Assembly: GCF_014699005.1 (NCBI RefSeq)
Contig: NZ_JACWZY010000004.1
Location: forward strand, 279,670-343,669
From: Spirosoma profusum
GTDB taxonomy: Bacteria > Bacteroidota > Bacteroidia > Cytophagales > Spirosomataceae
DNA: 64,000 nt
Direction of reading: 5' to 3'
The stretch's first letter is position 1. Every line of letters starts with the position of its first letter. This document shows positions 1-9,427 of the stretch, piece after piece. A model generated the notes under the pieces. It was not told the DNA's origin. It saw only the letters and a program-made list of their open reading frames with translations, and ran no database searches. The position numbers were made by a program, and so were the translations under genes.

Positions 1-3000
1 GTAGGGCCTGCCTGCTCGTAGCGCAGCAATCTGCCGTCGGTTTTACCCAGGATCAGTTCGATCAAGCCATCCCCGTCAAAGTCGGCAAATGCCGGAGCAG
101 GCTCGTCAGTAGTAATAAGTTCATTCAGAAAACCACCCCCCGTATTCCCTGGAGCCGTGAACGACAATGACCGAGGGGCCGTCTGGATGTAGTGCCCTAA
201 CCGTGGAATACCCCGCGGAAGTGGATCGTAGCTACCTACCACTAAGTCGAATCGCCCATCGTGGTCAATATCAGTCAGCGTGGGTCGCACGCTAAGGGAC
301 GTTCGTACCGAGTCAAAGTGGGTCGTAACCAACGAAAAGGAGAGGGCATTTGTCGCAGTTTGTCGGTAGTGATGCATGTACCCCCCAAACGGAATATTAC
401 CCACCGCCAGCATGTCTAATAATCCATCATTATCCAGATCGCCGAAGGTCGCCCCAGCGTTTACGCCTTCCTGTATGCCACTGAAGTTGGTACTGATTAA
501 TGAGAAATTGCCTGGATTAGAGGTAGCTATGAGTTGCGGATTCTGCACAGTTACGGTAGCGCCCGTAGCCGTTACACTGGTTCCACAGTCGGTTACTTCA
601 AACACATAATAGCCCGTTTGCGCAGGTAGTACGTTGGTCAGCGTCAAGGTTGCACTGGATGGTGAGGCTGGCAGTGCAACTCCGTTCTGATACCAGCGAT
701 ACTGCATATTGTCTGTGCCCGTAACACTAACTGAAAGCGAAACCGTATTTCCCAAACAGGTCAGCAGTTTGCCGGTGGTTTGTGCGGTAATGTCGGGGGG
801 CAGGTTCGCCCGTACTCTGGCCGAAGCAACACCGTTGAAGGCACCTATTACACAGCTTGCCGACACAACGGTATTGGTGTTGGGCGATGGTGTGTAATTG
901 ATCGTGCGAACGTTGGTGGCTCCGGTGCTCCAGTTGACTGTGCCATTCGCACACCCCAGTGCCGACAGAGAAACCGCTCCTCCGCATATGGAGCTTAGTT
1001 CGGGCGTGATCGTGAGCGAAGGTGCGTTGCCTACTACGGGCACCGTTCGCACCAGGCCACCCGACGAAAAGGTCAGATTACCAGAAGCATTCCCGCCTGT
1101 AGCCGATACGAAACGAACAAACACCTGATCGTTCAATACTCGCCCGTTGGTTGCTGGTAGAACCACGCTGCCACCAAAGCCAGTGGTAGCACTGAGCGAT
1201 ACCTGAAATTGAGCTGGGGCCGCTACGGTCAAATCACCCGGCAGGCAACCATCTCCTGCCCATACTTGTACTGACTGAACGGCTGACGGCGCGTTGGCTC
1301 CACCTACAAAGCTCAACGTACCGGGCCCCTGTTGCTCCATATGTAAAATCGTTCCTGTTCCACGCCCCCACAAAAAATCGAGCAAGCCGTCATCGTCGAT
1401 ATCGGTGAAAACGGGCACAGTGTTGCCTGGCGCTACACTCGTATTTAGAAAATTTGTCGTGATCTGCGAAAACGTAAGCGCGTTTGGAGTTGTTTGCCTG
1501 TATTGCGCTATCGTTCCATTGCCGCGTCCGATCATCAAATCGAGCAAGCCGTCGCTATCAAAATCCGTGATCGTGGGCACCACTTGTCCTCCCGTTAAGG
1601 CAATACTGTTAAAGCTTGCGGTCACGAGTGTAAATAGTCGCGAATTGGCCGTATTCTGTTCGTAATGAGCAATGGTACCGGTTTGTGTACCGACCAGTAG
1701 ATCGAGCAAGTTGTCGCCATCAAGGTCCGTTACAAACGGGGCCGATCCGTTGCCTACATCGATATTGTTGAACGTATCAGTCACAAGCGTAAAGCTGGTC
1801 GACTGTGGGGCCGACTGCTGGTAGTGGCTGATGCTACCTGCTGCTTTACCAACCAGTAAATCGAGCAGACCGTTTCCGTCCAGGTCGGTCATCGTCGGTA
1901 TGGCATTACTGCCGACATTGATCCCGTTAAAATTAGTCGCTACGAGTGTTACGGTGGAGGCATTGACAGTTGCTTGTCGATAGTGGGTAATAGTCCCGTT
2001 CTGCGTACCTATCAACATGTCTTTTCGTTCGTCGCCTTCCAAGTCAGTAAACAATGGAGCGGAGTTAGCCCCGGGATTGATGCCGCTAAAAGTAAGGTTA
2101 AGCGTAGAAAAGGAAAGTGGATCTGGCAAGATGGTAAGGCCTGGGGATTGCCCTTGCAGGGGTAGAGCCAAAGTTGCCCCGGTGCCCGCCGAAAGGCTCA
2201 TTACTCCCGTAACCGTACCGCTACGTGTTGGATTAAACCGTACGTAAACAAGCCCACCGCTAACCGAACCATTCGACTGCCCCAGCACCAGACTACTACT
2301 GAACGTACCATTGGTACTCGTCGACAATTCGAATGACGCTGGCACCTGGATGGTTACGTCATTTGTCAGGCAACCTCCCCGCACCCATATCTGTTGCGTT
2401 GCACTCGGAGTTCCTGGCACTCCGCAAAATGGACTAAAGTCAGCCGGATTCTGTTCATATCGGGCAATAGTACCCCCATTTGTTCCAACTAACAGATCGA
2501 GAAGCCCATCATTGTCTAAGTCGGCTGTGGCAGGACCAGCTTCATCGCCAACATCATAGGCCGGAAACGTCCATATAGGGTAGTAATTACTCGTAGGAGC
2601 ATCTTGGGAAGAAAGTGTCAACGTACCGTCTGCTTTGCCTATCAGCAAGTCCCGCAGGCCATCCCCGTTCAGATCGGTCACGTATGGTACCAGATGAGTA
2701 CCATAATCAAAGGGTAGAATATTAAATCGCTCCAATGAAAACGAACCCGTGTTTGATCGGCCAAAACGGCTGATGTAGAAACTATCACTCCCAGTTAACA
2801 TAAACACTAATGGGAGTCCGCCGAAATACGGAAGCACCTGCTCAATAGTTATTGACGAATTAGTTGTGGCCTGGTATACAGTAGTCGATATAAACGTATC
2901 GGTCTGTAAAACGAACGTATTGCTGCTATATTCGTAGTGGTAAAAATTACCGCTGGCTTTGCCAATAAGCAGGTCTGCATTACCGTCGAGGTCAATATCT

Positions 3001-3353
3001 GCAAGCGTTGGAGCCGCATTGTCGCCCACATCAATTCCCTGAAAATTGGCAGCGATCACCTGATACGTCCCTCCGCCTACCTGGGCTTGTTCCAGGTACG
3101 TGATTGTTCCGTCGGACTTCCCAATCAGTACGTCCAGTTTTCCATTTTTATTAAAATCACCCGTAGTGAGTCTGGTACGGGTACCACTACTGATGCTGCC
3201 AAACTGGTTCGTGACTAAATGAAAATCGTTGGTATTGGAAATGGCTCCCAAACTTGGCTGGCATGTTTGTGCAGTTACGAACGTAGCGTGTCCGGCTAGC
3301 CGAACAAATAAAAGCAACAGAGCAAGTCGGATAAGGGTAGACGGTTGTATCAT
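1..3353 (-). CDS. Secreted FG-GAP/VCBS repeat protein with Ig-like region (partial, 3' end outside window)
   Basis: The minus-strand frame opens with ATG at 3351-3353 and was open wherever I checked it, through to the left edge (1117 codons visible, no stop yet). The N-terminus is a signal peptide of about 29 residues ending in a TAQ site, so the product is exported. The body has many blade motifs of the form D-x-D-x-D-G-x-x-D-(L/M)-L-(V/I)-G, for example DLDGNGLLDLLVG, DFDSDGLLDLMIG and DIDDDGLLDFLWG. These are the calcium-binding loops of FG-GAP (integrin alpha-like propeller) repeats. Between two sets of blades lies an Ig-like stretch (RWYQNGVALPASPSS...). Known members are large surface or secreted proteins, often adhesive. 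Whether it carries a type IX secretion tail cannot be told because the C-terminus is missing. No enzymatic domain is visible. Confidence 0.85.
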   Translation of the reverse strand, partial: MIQPSTLIRLALLLLFVRLAGHATFVTAQTCQPSLGAISNTNDFHLVTNQFGSISSGTRTRLTTGDFNKNGKLDVLIGKSDGTITYLEQAQVGGGTYQVIAANFQGIDVGDNAAPTLADIDLDGNADLLIGKASGNFYHYEYSSNTFVLQTDTFISTTVYQATTNSSITIEQVLPYFGGLPLVFMLTGSDSFYISRFGRSNTGSFSLERFNILPFDYGTHLVPYVTDLNGDGLRDLLIGKADGTLTLSSQDAPTSNYYPIWTFPAYDVGDEAGPATADLDNDGLLDLLVGTNGGTIARYEQNPADFSPFCGVPGTPSATQQIWVRGGCLTNDVTIQVPASFELSTSTNGTFSSSLVLGQSNGSVSGGLVYVRFNPTRSGTVTGVMSLSAGTGATLALPLQGQSPGLTILPDPLSFSTLNLTFSGINPGANSAPLFTDLEGDERKDMLIGTQNGTITHYRQATVNASTVTLVATNFNGINVGSNAIPTMTDLDGNGLLDLLVGKAAGSISHYQQSAPQSTSFTLVTDTFNNIDVGNGSAPFVTDLDGDNLLDLLVGTQTGTIAHYEQNTANSRLFTLVTASFNSIALTGGQVVPTITDFDSDGLLDLMIGRGNGTIAQYRQTTPNALTFSQITTNFLNTSVAPGNTVPVFTDIDDDGLLDFLWGRGTGTILHMEQQGPGTLSFVGGANAPSAVQSVQVWAGDGCLPGDLTVAAPAQFQVSLSATTGFGGSVVLPATNGRVLNDQVFVRFVSATGGNASGNLTFSSGGLVRTVPVVGNAPSLTITPELSSICGGAVSLSALGCANGTVNWSTGATNVRTINYTPSPNTNTVVSASCVIGAFNGVASARVRANLPPDITAQTTGKLLTCLGNTVSLSVSVTGTDNMQYRWYQNGVALPASPSSATLTLTNVLPAQTGYYVFEVTDCGTSVTATGATVTVQNPQLIATSNPGNFSLISTNFSGIQEGVNAGATFGDLDNDGLLDMLAVGNIPFGGYMHHYRQTATNALSFSLVTTHFDSVRTSLSVRPTLTDIDHDGRFDLVVGSYDPLPRGIPRLGHYIQTAPRSLSFTAPGNTGGGFLNELITTDEPAPAFADFDGDGLIELILGKTDGRLLRYEQAGP

Positions 3354-3515
3354 ACGGAGAAGCATCGGCTAAATCGATGAAAAGCGTATCATTAATTGTC
3401 AACGGTTACTTTGTGTGCGGAATGCTTAGGTTGATACGTTGCCGATAGGATGAAATTTCTGCCTGCTGGATCTTAGGCCGGAAGTGAAGCGCCAGATGCC
3501 CTGAAACAATTAGTT

Positions 3516-3541
3516 CTCCCTCCCGATCCCCCTAGAGGAGC
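3516..3541. repeat. Possible short dispersed palindromic repeat
   Basis: A CCCTCCC run followed by CCCCTAGAGGAGC resembles the segment at 59842-59866 (CCCTCCCC then CTCCCCTAAAGGAGC). Both are intergenic and contain a CTCC/GGAG stem. Two imperfect copies are thin evidence, so this is only a candidate repeat family. Confidence 0.3.
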
Positions 3542-3608
3542 ATCGTCATCTACTTTCTGGATGGGATAGAATGCTTAGGGCAAAGGTCGGTCTTTGAAAC
3601 CCTAATGA

Positions 3609-3647
3609 ACTATAACGGATGTTCCAAATACTATAACGGATGTTCCA
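3609..3647. repeat. 18-bp tandem direct repeat, period 21
   Basis: ACTATAACGGATGTTCCA occurs at 3609-3626 and again, identically, at 3630-3647, separated by AAT. The 21-bp spacing is two helical turns, so both copies face the same side of DNA. It lies between the FG-GAP gene and the sigma-factor gene, just before the decayed coding fragments. It could be a paired binding site or a duplication left by a mobile element. Nothing in the sequence decides between these. Confidence 0.7.
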
Positions 3648-3687
3648 GAACAGAAAAAAGTAGGTAGATTATGCCTGAGATGAATAG

Positions 3688-4033
3688 TGCAAAAGCGTGT
3701 TCAACGTAGTGTCCGACTTCCGGGATGAAACGCATGAGAACGCCTACTTTCTGGCCGAAACAACGTATTACCAGTATACATATCGGAACGTCCCGGTACG
3801 TATTGAACTGCATTATCCCATGCAGCTACTACCCGATTGATAGCCCAATATCACCGATCGACTATGCGTAAAGGCAGGCCGGATTGTATGCGGATTTTTT
3901 GCCCAGCCTGAACCCGAATGCCTACGTAGGTCTGAACACCTTTCGGACAGCGGTATTATTCAATCCCGCTTCCAGTGCGGCTGGCAGAAGTGGTTGCGGT
4001 GATACAGGCATTCTCAGGCGAGCCATTTTTTAA
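3688..4033 (+). pseudogene. Decayed coding remnants, unknown family
   Basis: Two short open stretches without their own start codons read like protein. Frame 1, 3688-3840, gives NVVSDFRDETHENAYF, then a Tyr-rich strand and RIELHYPMQLLPD before TGA. A shifted frame, 3872-4033, gives LNPNAYVGLNTFRTAVLFN and a Ser/Gly tail before TAA. The composition (alternating aromatic and polar residues, balanced charge) is protein-like and the two pieces may come from one frameshifted gene. I do not recognise the family. The rest of 3354-4115 shows no other gene. The opposite-strand 60-codon frame at 3631-3813 is probably the shadow of frame 1. Confidence 0.35.
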
Positions 4034-4115
4034 GTTTGTTTTATCATTTTAGCAACCATCTCTTTTTCTGGGAAAGATTTCCTAACTATGTGCCCATACT
4101 AACAGGCTATGAGCC

Positions 4116-4736
4116 ATGTCATTGACGCAACTACCCGAAGCTATTGTTTCTGAAGAAGCGCAGCTGTGGAAATCGTTTACGGCTGACGATGAGACTGCCC
4201 TGCGTAAACTCATGGAAGGTTTCTACGCTACGTTAATGAATTATGGCAGTAAGTACACTAAAGACAAAGAGATTGCAAAAGACTGTATTCAGGAGTTATT
4301 TATTGACCTCTGGTATCAGCGTCATCAAGTTATTCAGCCCAATTCAGTTAAAGCGTATTTACTCACTTCACTACGTCGACGGCTATTCCGACAGCTTCGC
4401 AAAACTGTGTTTCTGGCGGAGCCAATTTTCTCGGGAGATGACGAGTCCTTCCGGTTTGAAAGCTCGCCCGACCTCATTTTAATCGAGCACGAAAGTATTG
4501 TCCGGCAGGCGCAGCAAATCGCTCACTACCTCAATGAACTGCCCCGAAGGCAACGTGAAATCATTTACCTGAAATACTATCAGGGCCTGAATCGGAATGA
4601 AATTGCGGAGGTGATGAGTATCACTCAGCAATCGGTTTCGAATCTTTTGCAGAAAGCACTTGTGACGCTACGTCAGGTTATCCCCTTCAATCTGAGCTCC
4701 TTTCTGCTTGTTTTTCTGATGCCGCATAGTAATTAA
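4116..4736 (+). CDS. ECF-type RNA polymerase sigma factor
   Basis: This 206-residue protein has the two-domain layout of extracytoplasmic-function sigma-70 factors. Region 2 (about residues 25-95) contains the core-binding and -10 recognition helix (AKDCIQELFIDLWYQR). Region 4 (about 125-185) has the helix-turn-helix (LPRRQREIIYLKYYQGLNRNEIAEVM followed by SITQQSVSNLLQKAL, which should read the -35 element). It lies 83 bp upstream of a FecR anti-sigma gene and then susC/susD, the standard order for a transporter-coupled sigma system. By that model it stays bound to the FecR protein until the SusC receptor signals ligand, then transcribes the downstream operon. The hydrophobic C-terminal tail after region 4 (FNLSSFLLVFLM) is seen in several Bacteroidota sigma factors of this class. 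Confidence 0.93.
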   Translation: MSLTQLPEAIVSEEAQLWKSFTADDETALRKLMEGFYATLMNYGSKYTKDKEIAKDCIQELFIDLWYQRHQVIQPNSVKAYLLTSLRRRLFRQLRKTVFLAEPIFSGDDESFRFESSPDLILIEHESIVRQAQQIAHYLNELPRRQREIIYLKYYQGLNRNEIAEVMSITQQSVSNLLQKALVTLRQVIPFNLSSFLLVFLMPHSN

Positions 4737-4819
4737 CAAGTACCTTTTAAGGTTTTTTTCAAGAAATAGGGTATCTGATTGACCGCCGTTGCATCTCTGA
4801 ATAAAGGCATAGCGGCACC

Positions 4820-5905
4820 ATGTTCAATTACGAATTATATACCCTTGACGAATTTCTGGAAGATAGCTGGTTCCGCGAGTGGGTTTTACACCCGACGCCA
4901 CCCACCGAAGCGTTCTGGAATGACTGGATGCAGCTTCATCCCGACAAAAAACCACTGATCGATCAGGCGAGGGCGGTGCTTCGGGCGCTGGAAATGCCCC
5001 ACCAATCCGTTTCCAGAACAGAAATCACCGACGCCGTTGATGCTACGTTCCGTCGACTTCATCAGGAGCCACGCTACGTTGTTCGTACGTTGCCGCAACA
5101 ACAGTGGGGCTGGGCCGCGGCCGCTGTGCTGTTGTTAATTGGGCTGGGTAGCTACGTCTTTTTCTACGTCAATACGTCAACAAAAAACGCTACGTCCGTT
5201 GCTGCTACGTCTGTCCCTTCAACTGATTTACTGACGCAACGTAACGATACGAAGCAGCCAAAACGATTAACCTTACCCGATGGCAGCGAAGTGGTGTTGT
5301 CGCCCAGGTCTAGTTTGTCGTATCCGGGTAAGTTCAACGGAAACGAGCGCAGGACGTATCTGAAAGGGGACGCTTTTTTTGAGATAACCCGAAATCCGGC
5401 CAAGCCTTTTCTGGTCGTGACCGATAAACTGGTAACCAGAGTGTTGGGTACTAGTTTCTGGGTACGTACAAATTCTGGCAATGCAGAAAGCCGCGTTGTG
5501 GTCAGAACTGGAAAAGTGTCCGTTTTTAAAACGGACGATCTGGCGCAGACAACTAAAAAACCAGAAGGCGTTGTGTTGCTGCCAAATCAGCAGGTTGTTT
5601 TTTTCGACGAAACAAACCGACTGACCAAGTCGATTGTGGAACAGCCCGTGCCAATTCAGAAACCCGTTCATAATCAGGAATTCAGTTATTCGGAAGCGCC
5701 CGCCAGTCAGATTTTTGGGGATTTAGCGAAAGCGTACGGGATTCTGATCGTCTACGACGAAGACGTATTGAAACACTGTCAGATTACGGCAACCCTGGGC
5801 GAGGAACCGCTTTTCGATACGTTGACATTACTCTGCAACTCCATTCACGCGTCGTATGAAGTAATTGATACACAGATAGTTATTTACAGCAAAGGATGTA
5901 AGTAA
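4820..5905 (+). CDS. FecR-family anti-sigma factor
   Basis: The protein has 361 residues. A cytoplasmic N-terminal part (about 1-95) is followed by one membrane helix (about 96-118, WAAAAVLLLIGLGSYVFFYV), then a periplasmic FecR domain (about 145-250) with the typical LPDGSEVVLSPRSSLSYP, LKGDAFFEITRNPAKPF and VRTGKVSVF segments. A C-terminal DUF4974/STN-like domain (about 289-358) ends in TQIVIYS. It should hold the upstream sigma factor at the membrane and receive the signal from the STN domain of the downstream SusC. It sits between the sigma and susC genes with 83-bp and 124-bp gaps. The second gap carries two hairpins (see 5912-5989). No key part is missing. Confidence 0.93.
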   Translation: MFNYELYTLDEFLEDSWFREWVLHPTPPTEAFWNDWMQLHPDKKPLIDQARAVLRALEMPHQSVSRTEITDAVDATFRRLHQEPRYVVRTLPQQQWGWAAAAVLLLIGLGSYVFFYVNTSTKNATSVAATSVPSTDLLTQRNDTKQPKRLTLPDGSEVVLSPRSSLSYPGKFNGNERRTYLKGDAFFEITRNPAKPFLVVTDKLVTRVLGTSFWVRTNSGNAESRVVVRTGKVSVFKTDDLAQTTKKPEGVVLLPNQQVVFFDETNRLTKSIVEQPVPIQKPVHNQEFSYSEAPASQIFGDLAKAYGILIVYDEDVLKHCQITATLGEEPLFDTLTLLCNSIHASYEVIDTQIVIYSKGCK

Positions 5906-5911
5906 AAAGTA

Positions 5912-5989
5912 GAGTCGGCGATGGTACCAGCATCACCGACTCGGAAAGTGCCCGCCTTGACGACTACTTCTCCGGGTGGAGATGGCGGG
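5912..5989 (+). promoter_or_regulatory. Two consecutive hairpins in the fecR-susC leader
   Basis: Stem 1 pairs 5912-5923 (GAGTCGGCGATG) with 5931-5942 (CATCACCGACTC), 11 of 12 bp, with a 7-nt loop. Stem 2 pairs CCCGCC (5951-5956) with GGCGGG (5984-5989), with an inner CTCC/GGAG stem, and is followed by a T-rich stretch. They lie wholly in the gap between the anti-sigma and susC genes. They could attenuate read-through or set different mRNA levels for regulator and transporter. That role is an inference. Confidence 0.55.
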
Positions 5990-6029
5990 ATTGTTTTGCC
6001 AGTTGCGAACTAACTAAACAGTCAAAAGT

Positions 6030-9000
6030 ATGAAAAAAAGAATACCCCGACACTCTCTTATCTATCAAATTATGCGTGTTGGTTTCCTCCAAATCATGCT
6101 CATTACGGTCCTTGCCAGTATGGCTTATGCTGGCCCCGTTACCGCACAGGAACTGCTGAATCGCAAGGTATCGGTTCAGGCCAATGAGCAGGAAATAAAA
6201 CTGGTGCTACGTCAGCTTGAAAAACAGGCCGATATCCGGTTTATGTATAGTCCACAAGTGATACCATCCAGCCGGAAGGTATCACTGAACGTAACGAATC
6301 AGCCGCTGGCGGAGGTTTTGGCGATCTTACTTAAACCGATTCACGTAGTATATGAAGTGACAGGCAAACAGATTTTGCTCGATAAAGCACCGTCAACGGG
6401 GCAGATTGAGCCGCTGGCCGCTCCCAAAATAACCGAAGATCTGACGGTACGTACCATTGCGGGGCAGGTTACCGATGCTGAAAACAAACAGCCTATTCCG
6501 GGGGTAACAGTGATTGTAAAAGGTACGTCGAAAGGTACGGCTACGGACGTAAGCGGGCATTATTCGCTACGTATCGACGATGCCGACCAAACGCTGGTTT
6601 TCAGCTTTGTCGGTTACGAATCGCAGGACGTAACGATCGGGAATCAGTCTCAGGTGGCCGTTTCGCTCAAACCCGACGTAAAGGCGCTGAGTGAAGTCGT
6701 TGTTGTGGGATACGGTACCAAGAAAAAAACGTCGGTAACGGCTGCGGTTGCTACGTTGGAAGGAAACCAGTTGGTAAAATCACCCATTGCCAACGTCAGC
6801 AACGGACTCTCGGGACGTATCGCCGGTGTTACGTCGAAGCAGTCGAGCGGAGAACCGGGTAAGGATGGCGACGACATTAAAATACGGGGTATCGGTACCA
6901 TCGGCAACTCGAATCCACTGGTGGTAGTGGATGGTATTCAGCGGAGTCTGAGCCAGTTGAACAGTCAGGAAATCGAAACCATTACCGTGCTGAAAGATGC
7001 GGCAGCGGTTGCTCCCTACGGTCTGGCTGGTGCAAACGGCGTTATTCTGGTGACGACCAAACGGGGCAAAGAAGGAGCTATGTCCCTGACATACAACGGC
7101 TGGGTTGGTATGCAGCGACCGACGCAGTATCCGAATTATCTCGATTCCTATGGCTATGCGAAACTGCTTAATGAAGCCAATAAAAATGTGGGCGTAGCAC
7201 CGACGTACACCGACGAGCAGCTTCAGAAATTTAAAGATGGTAGCGACCCCAACCATTACCCCAACACCGACTGGGTTCGGGAAGTACTGAGTTTCAACGC
7301 GCCCATCACGAATCATAACCTTTCGCTGTCGGGTGGCTCACAAAAAGTGCGTTTTTTTACCTCGCTGGGGTATATGTACCAGGAAGGTGTTGTCCGCAAC
7401 ATCAACATGAACCGGTACAATCTGGCCGTCAATGTCGACGCCGATGCGACGGCAACCACTACCGTATCGCTGGATATCAAAGGAACGCTTCAGAAAAATA
7501 CGGAACCAGCTGGCTTTAATGGTACGTCTATTTTTACCGACGTAACAAAAAACGCACCCATTCTGCCGCTACGTTACGACAACGGATTACCGGGCACTAA
7601 TACGTTGCCGATGATTTATGAAAGCGGCTATAACCGCACGAACAGCGATATATTGTACTCGCAGATCACGGTTCGCCAGCAGCTTCCATTCATTCCCGGA
7701 CTGGCGCTGAAAGGAGTAGCTGCTTATGACCGGTTCAACGATTTTAACAAACGCTGGACCCTGCCCATCACTTATTATTTGCTAAACGCCAAGGATGAAT
7801 TCACTCCACTGAAGGGCGGCCCCGCTACACCGACGTTATCGGAGAGTTATGAACAACGGCAAATCCTAACCCTGCAAGGTTATATTACGTACGCTCATAG
7901 TTTCGGAAAACATACTATTGATGCGCTTGGTGTACTCGAAAAACGTACTGGCAATTCGCTGTCGTTTGCGGCCTCACGCCTGAGCTACGCCGTGCCGATG
8001 GACGAACTCTCGTTGGGTAGTACTGACAAAACGACCTTCGATAACAGTGGCGGTTCGTCCAGCAACGCACAAACGGGTCTGGTGTATCGGGTGGGTTATA
8101 CCTACGCTGACAAGTATCTGCTGGAACTGGGTGGGCGCTATGACGGTCATTATTATTTCGCGCCGGGAAAGCGATTCGAGTTTTTCCCGGCGGTGTCGGT
8201 CGGTTGGCGGTTGTCTGAAGAGCCGTTTTTGCGTAATAATGCGAACTGGATCGATAACCTGAAAGTGCGGGCGTCTTACGGTAAATCGGGAAATCTGGCC
8301 GGTAATCCCTTTCAGTTCCTGAGTTCGTATGGTCTGAACAACAGCTACGTATTCGGTGGAACGAGTCCGTATCAGGTGCAGGGTGTATTTGAACGTAGCG
8401 AACCCAATCGAAATATTACCTGGGAAACGGCCTTCAAAACCGATATCGGCCTGGAAGGTTCGTTATGGCACGGAAAACTCGGCTTCGAACTGGATTATTT
8501 CTGGGAAAATCGGTCGAATATGCTCCTGCCTCCGTCAGCGTCTGTACCACTTGAGTACGGCATTGGTATTTCGCAGGAAAACGCGGGTATCATGAAAAAT
8601 CACGGTGTGGACATCAACCTGACCACTGCACACCGTTTGGGGAAAGACCTGCGCCTAAATGTGGGCCTTAACTTCTCCTACGCTCAGAACAAACTGATTC
8701 AGACGTTCGAGAGTCCAGCCACTTACGACAACCCCAACCGACGCCGAACCGGCCGACCCTGGAATACGCAGTTTGGCTACCGGGCCATTGGCTATTTCCA
8801 GTCGGCGGAAGAGGTTAAAAGTTCACCGACTCAATTCGGTACGTTGCTCCCAGGCGACATTAAATACGAGGACGTGAACGGCGACGGCAAGATTGATTTG
8901 AACGATGAGGTTGTGATCGGGAATCCCTCATTCCCAGCTATTATTTTCGGATTGACACCCTCGATTAGCTGGAAAGGATTCGACGTGAACATGCTCTGGC

Positions 9001-9404
9001 AAGGAGCAACCAAGGTGAGCTTTTACCTCGGCGACGATGCTGCCTTCCCATTCTTCAACGGCGCGAAAGTACAGGACATTCACCTGAATTACTGGACCCC
9101 TGAAAATCGGGATGCGCCCAACCCACGTCTGACGCCTTCGCCAACGACCAACAATTCCCAGATTTCATCATTCTGGCTGCGCGATGCCAGTTACGTGCGG
9201 CTGAAAACCCTCGAAGTAGGCTACACGCTGCCTAAGACCTTACTCAACAAAGCGAAAATCGGCTCAGTACGCATTTTCGCATCCGGTCAGAACCTGCTGA
9301 CATTAGCGAAGATCAAGAATTTTGACCCCGAAGTCAGTAACCTGAAAGGCCGCTATTATTTCCAGCAGCGCGTCCTTACTGCCGGACTTAACATAGGATT
9401 TTAA
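6030..9404 (+). CDS. SusC-family TonB-dependent outer-membrane transporter with STN signalling domain
   Basis: The protein has 1124 residues. A signal peptide (about 1-38) is followed by an STN domain (about 41-120) that contacts FecR, a carboxypeptidase-regulatory-like beta-sandwich (about 143-215, AGQVTDAENKQPIPGVTVIV...), a TonB box/linker region (EVVVVGYGTKKK), the plug (about 230-345) and a C-terminal beta-barrel ending in an aromatic residue (NIGF). It imports a ligand across the outer membrane using TonB energy, with the lipoprotein SusD as lid. The STN domain makes it a transducer as well as a transporter. susD follows after 23 bp, so the two are surely cotranscribed. The substrate cannot be read from the sequence. 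The neighbouring phosphodiesterase and sulfatase suggest a phosphate- or sulfate-bearing compound. Confidence 0.95.
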   Translation: MKKRIPRHSLIYQIMRVGFLQIMLITVLASMAYAGPVTAQELLNRKVSVQANEQEIKLVLRQLEKQADIRFMYSPQVIPSSRKVSLNVTNQPLAEVLAILLKPIHVVYEVTGKQILLDKAPSTGQIEPLAAPKITEDLTVRTIAGQVTDAENKQPIPGVTVIVKGTSKGTATDVSGHYSLRIDDADQTLVFSFVGYESQDVTIGNQSQVAVSLKPDVKALSEVVVVGYGTKKKTSVTAAVATLEGNQLVKSPIANVSNGLSGRIAGVTSKQSSGEPGKDGDDIKIRGIGTIGNSNPLVVVDGIQRSLSQLNSQEIETITVLKDAAAVAPYGLAGANGVILVTTKRGKEGAMSLTYNGWVGMQRPTQYPNYLDSYGYAKLLNEANKNVGVAPTYTDEQLQKFKDGSDPNHYPNTDWVREVLSFNAPITNHNLSLSGGSQKVRFFTSLGYMYQEGVVRNINMNRYNLAVNVDADATATTTVSLDIKGTLQKNTEPAGFNGTSIFTDVTKNAPILPLRYDNGLPGTNTLPMIYESGYNRTNSDILYSQITVRQQLPFIPGLALKGVAAYDRFNDFNKRWTLPITYYLLNAKDEFTPLKGGPATPTLSESYEQRQILTLQGYITYAHSFGKHTIDALGVLEKRTGNSLSFAASRLSYAVPMDELSLGSTDKTTFDNSGGSSSNAQTGLVYRVGYTYADKYLLELGGRYDGHYYFAPGKRFEFFPAVSVGWRLSEEPFLRNNANWIDNLKVRASYGKSGNLAGNPFQFLSSYGLNNSYVFGGTSPYQVQGVFERSEPNRNITWETAFKTDIGLEGSLWHGKLGFELDYFWENRSNMLLPPSASVPLEYGIGISQENAGIMKNHGVDINLTTAHRLGKDLRLNVGLNFSYAQNKLIQTFESPATYDNPNRRRTGRPWNTQFGYRAIGYFQSAEEVKSSPTQFGTLLPGDIKYEDVNGDGKIDLNDEVVIGNPSFPAIIFGLTPSISWKGFDVNMLWQGATKVSFYLGDDAAFPFFNGAKVQDIHLNYWTPENRDAPNPRLTPSPTTNNSQISSFWLRDASYVRLKTLEVGYTLPKTLLNKAKIGSVRIFASGQNLLTLAKIKNFDPEVSNLKGRYYFQQRVLTAGLNIGF

Positions 9405-9427
9405 TACCTCATTATCAGGAGTTACTC

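Noticed and set aside
3631..3813. 60-codon minus-strand frame with a hydrophobic end
   Set aside because: It lies opposite a more protein-like plus-strand remnant and crosses the tandem repeat; probably a shadow.
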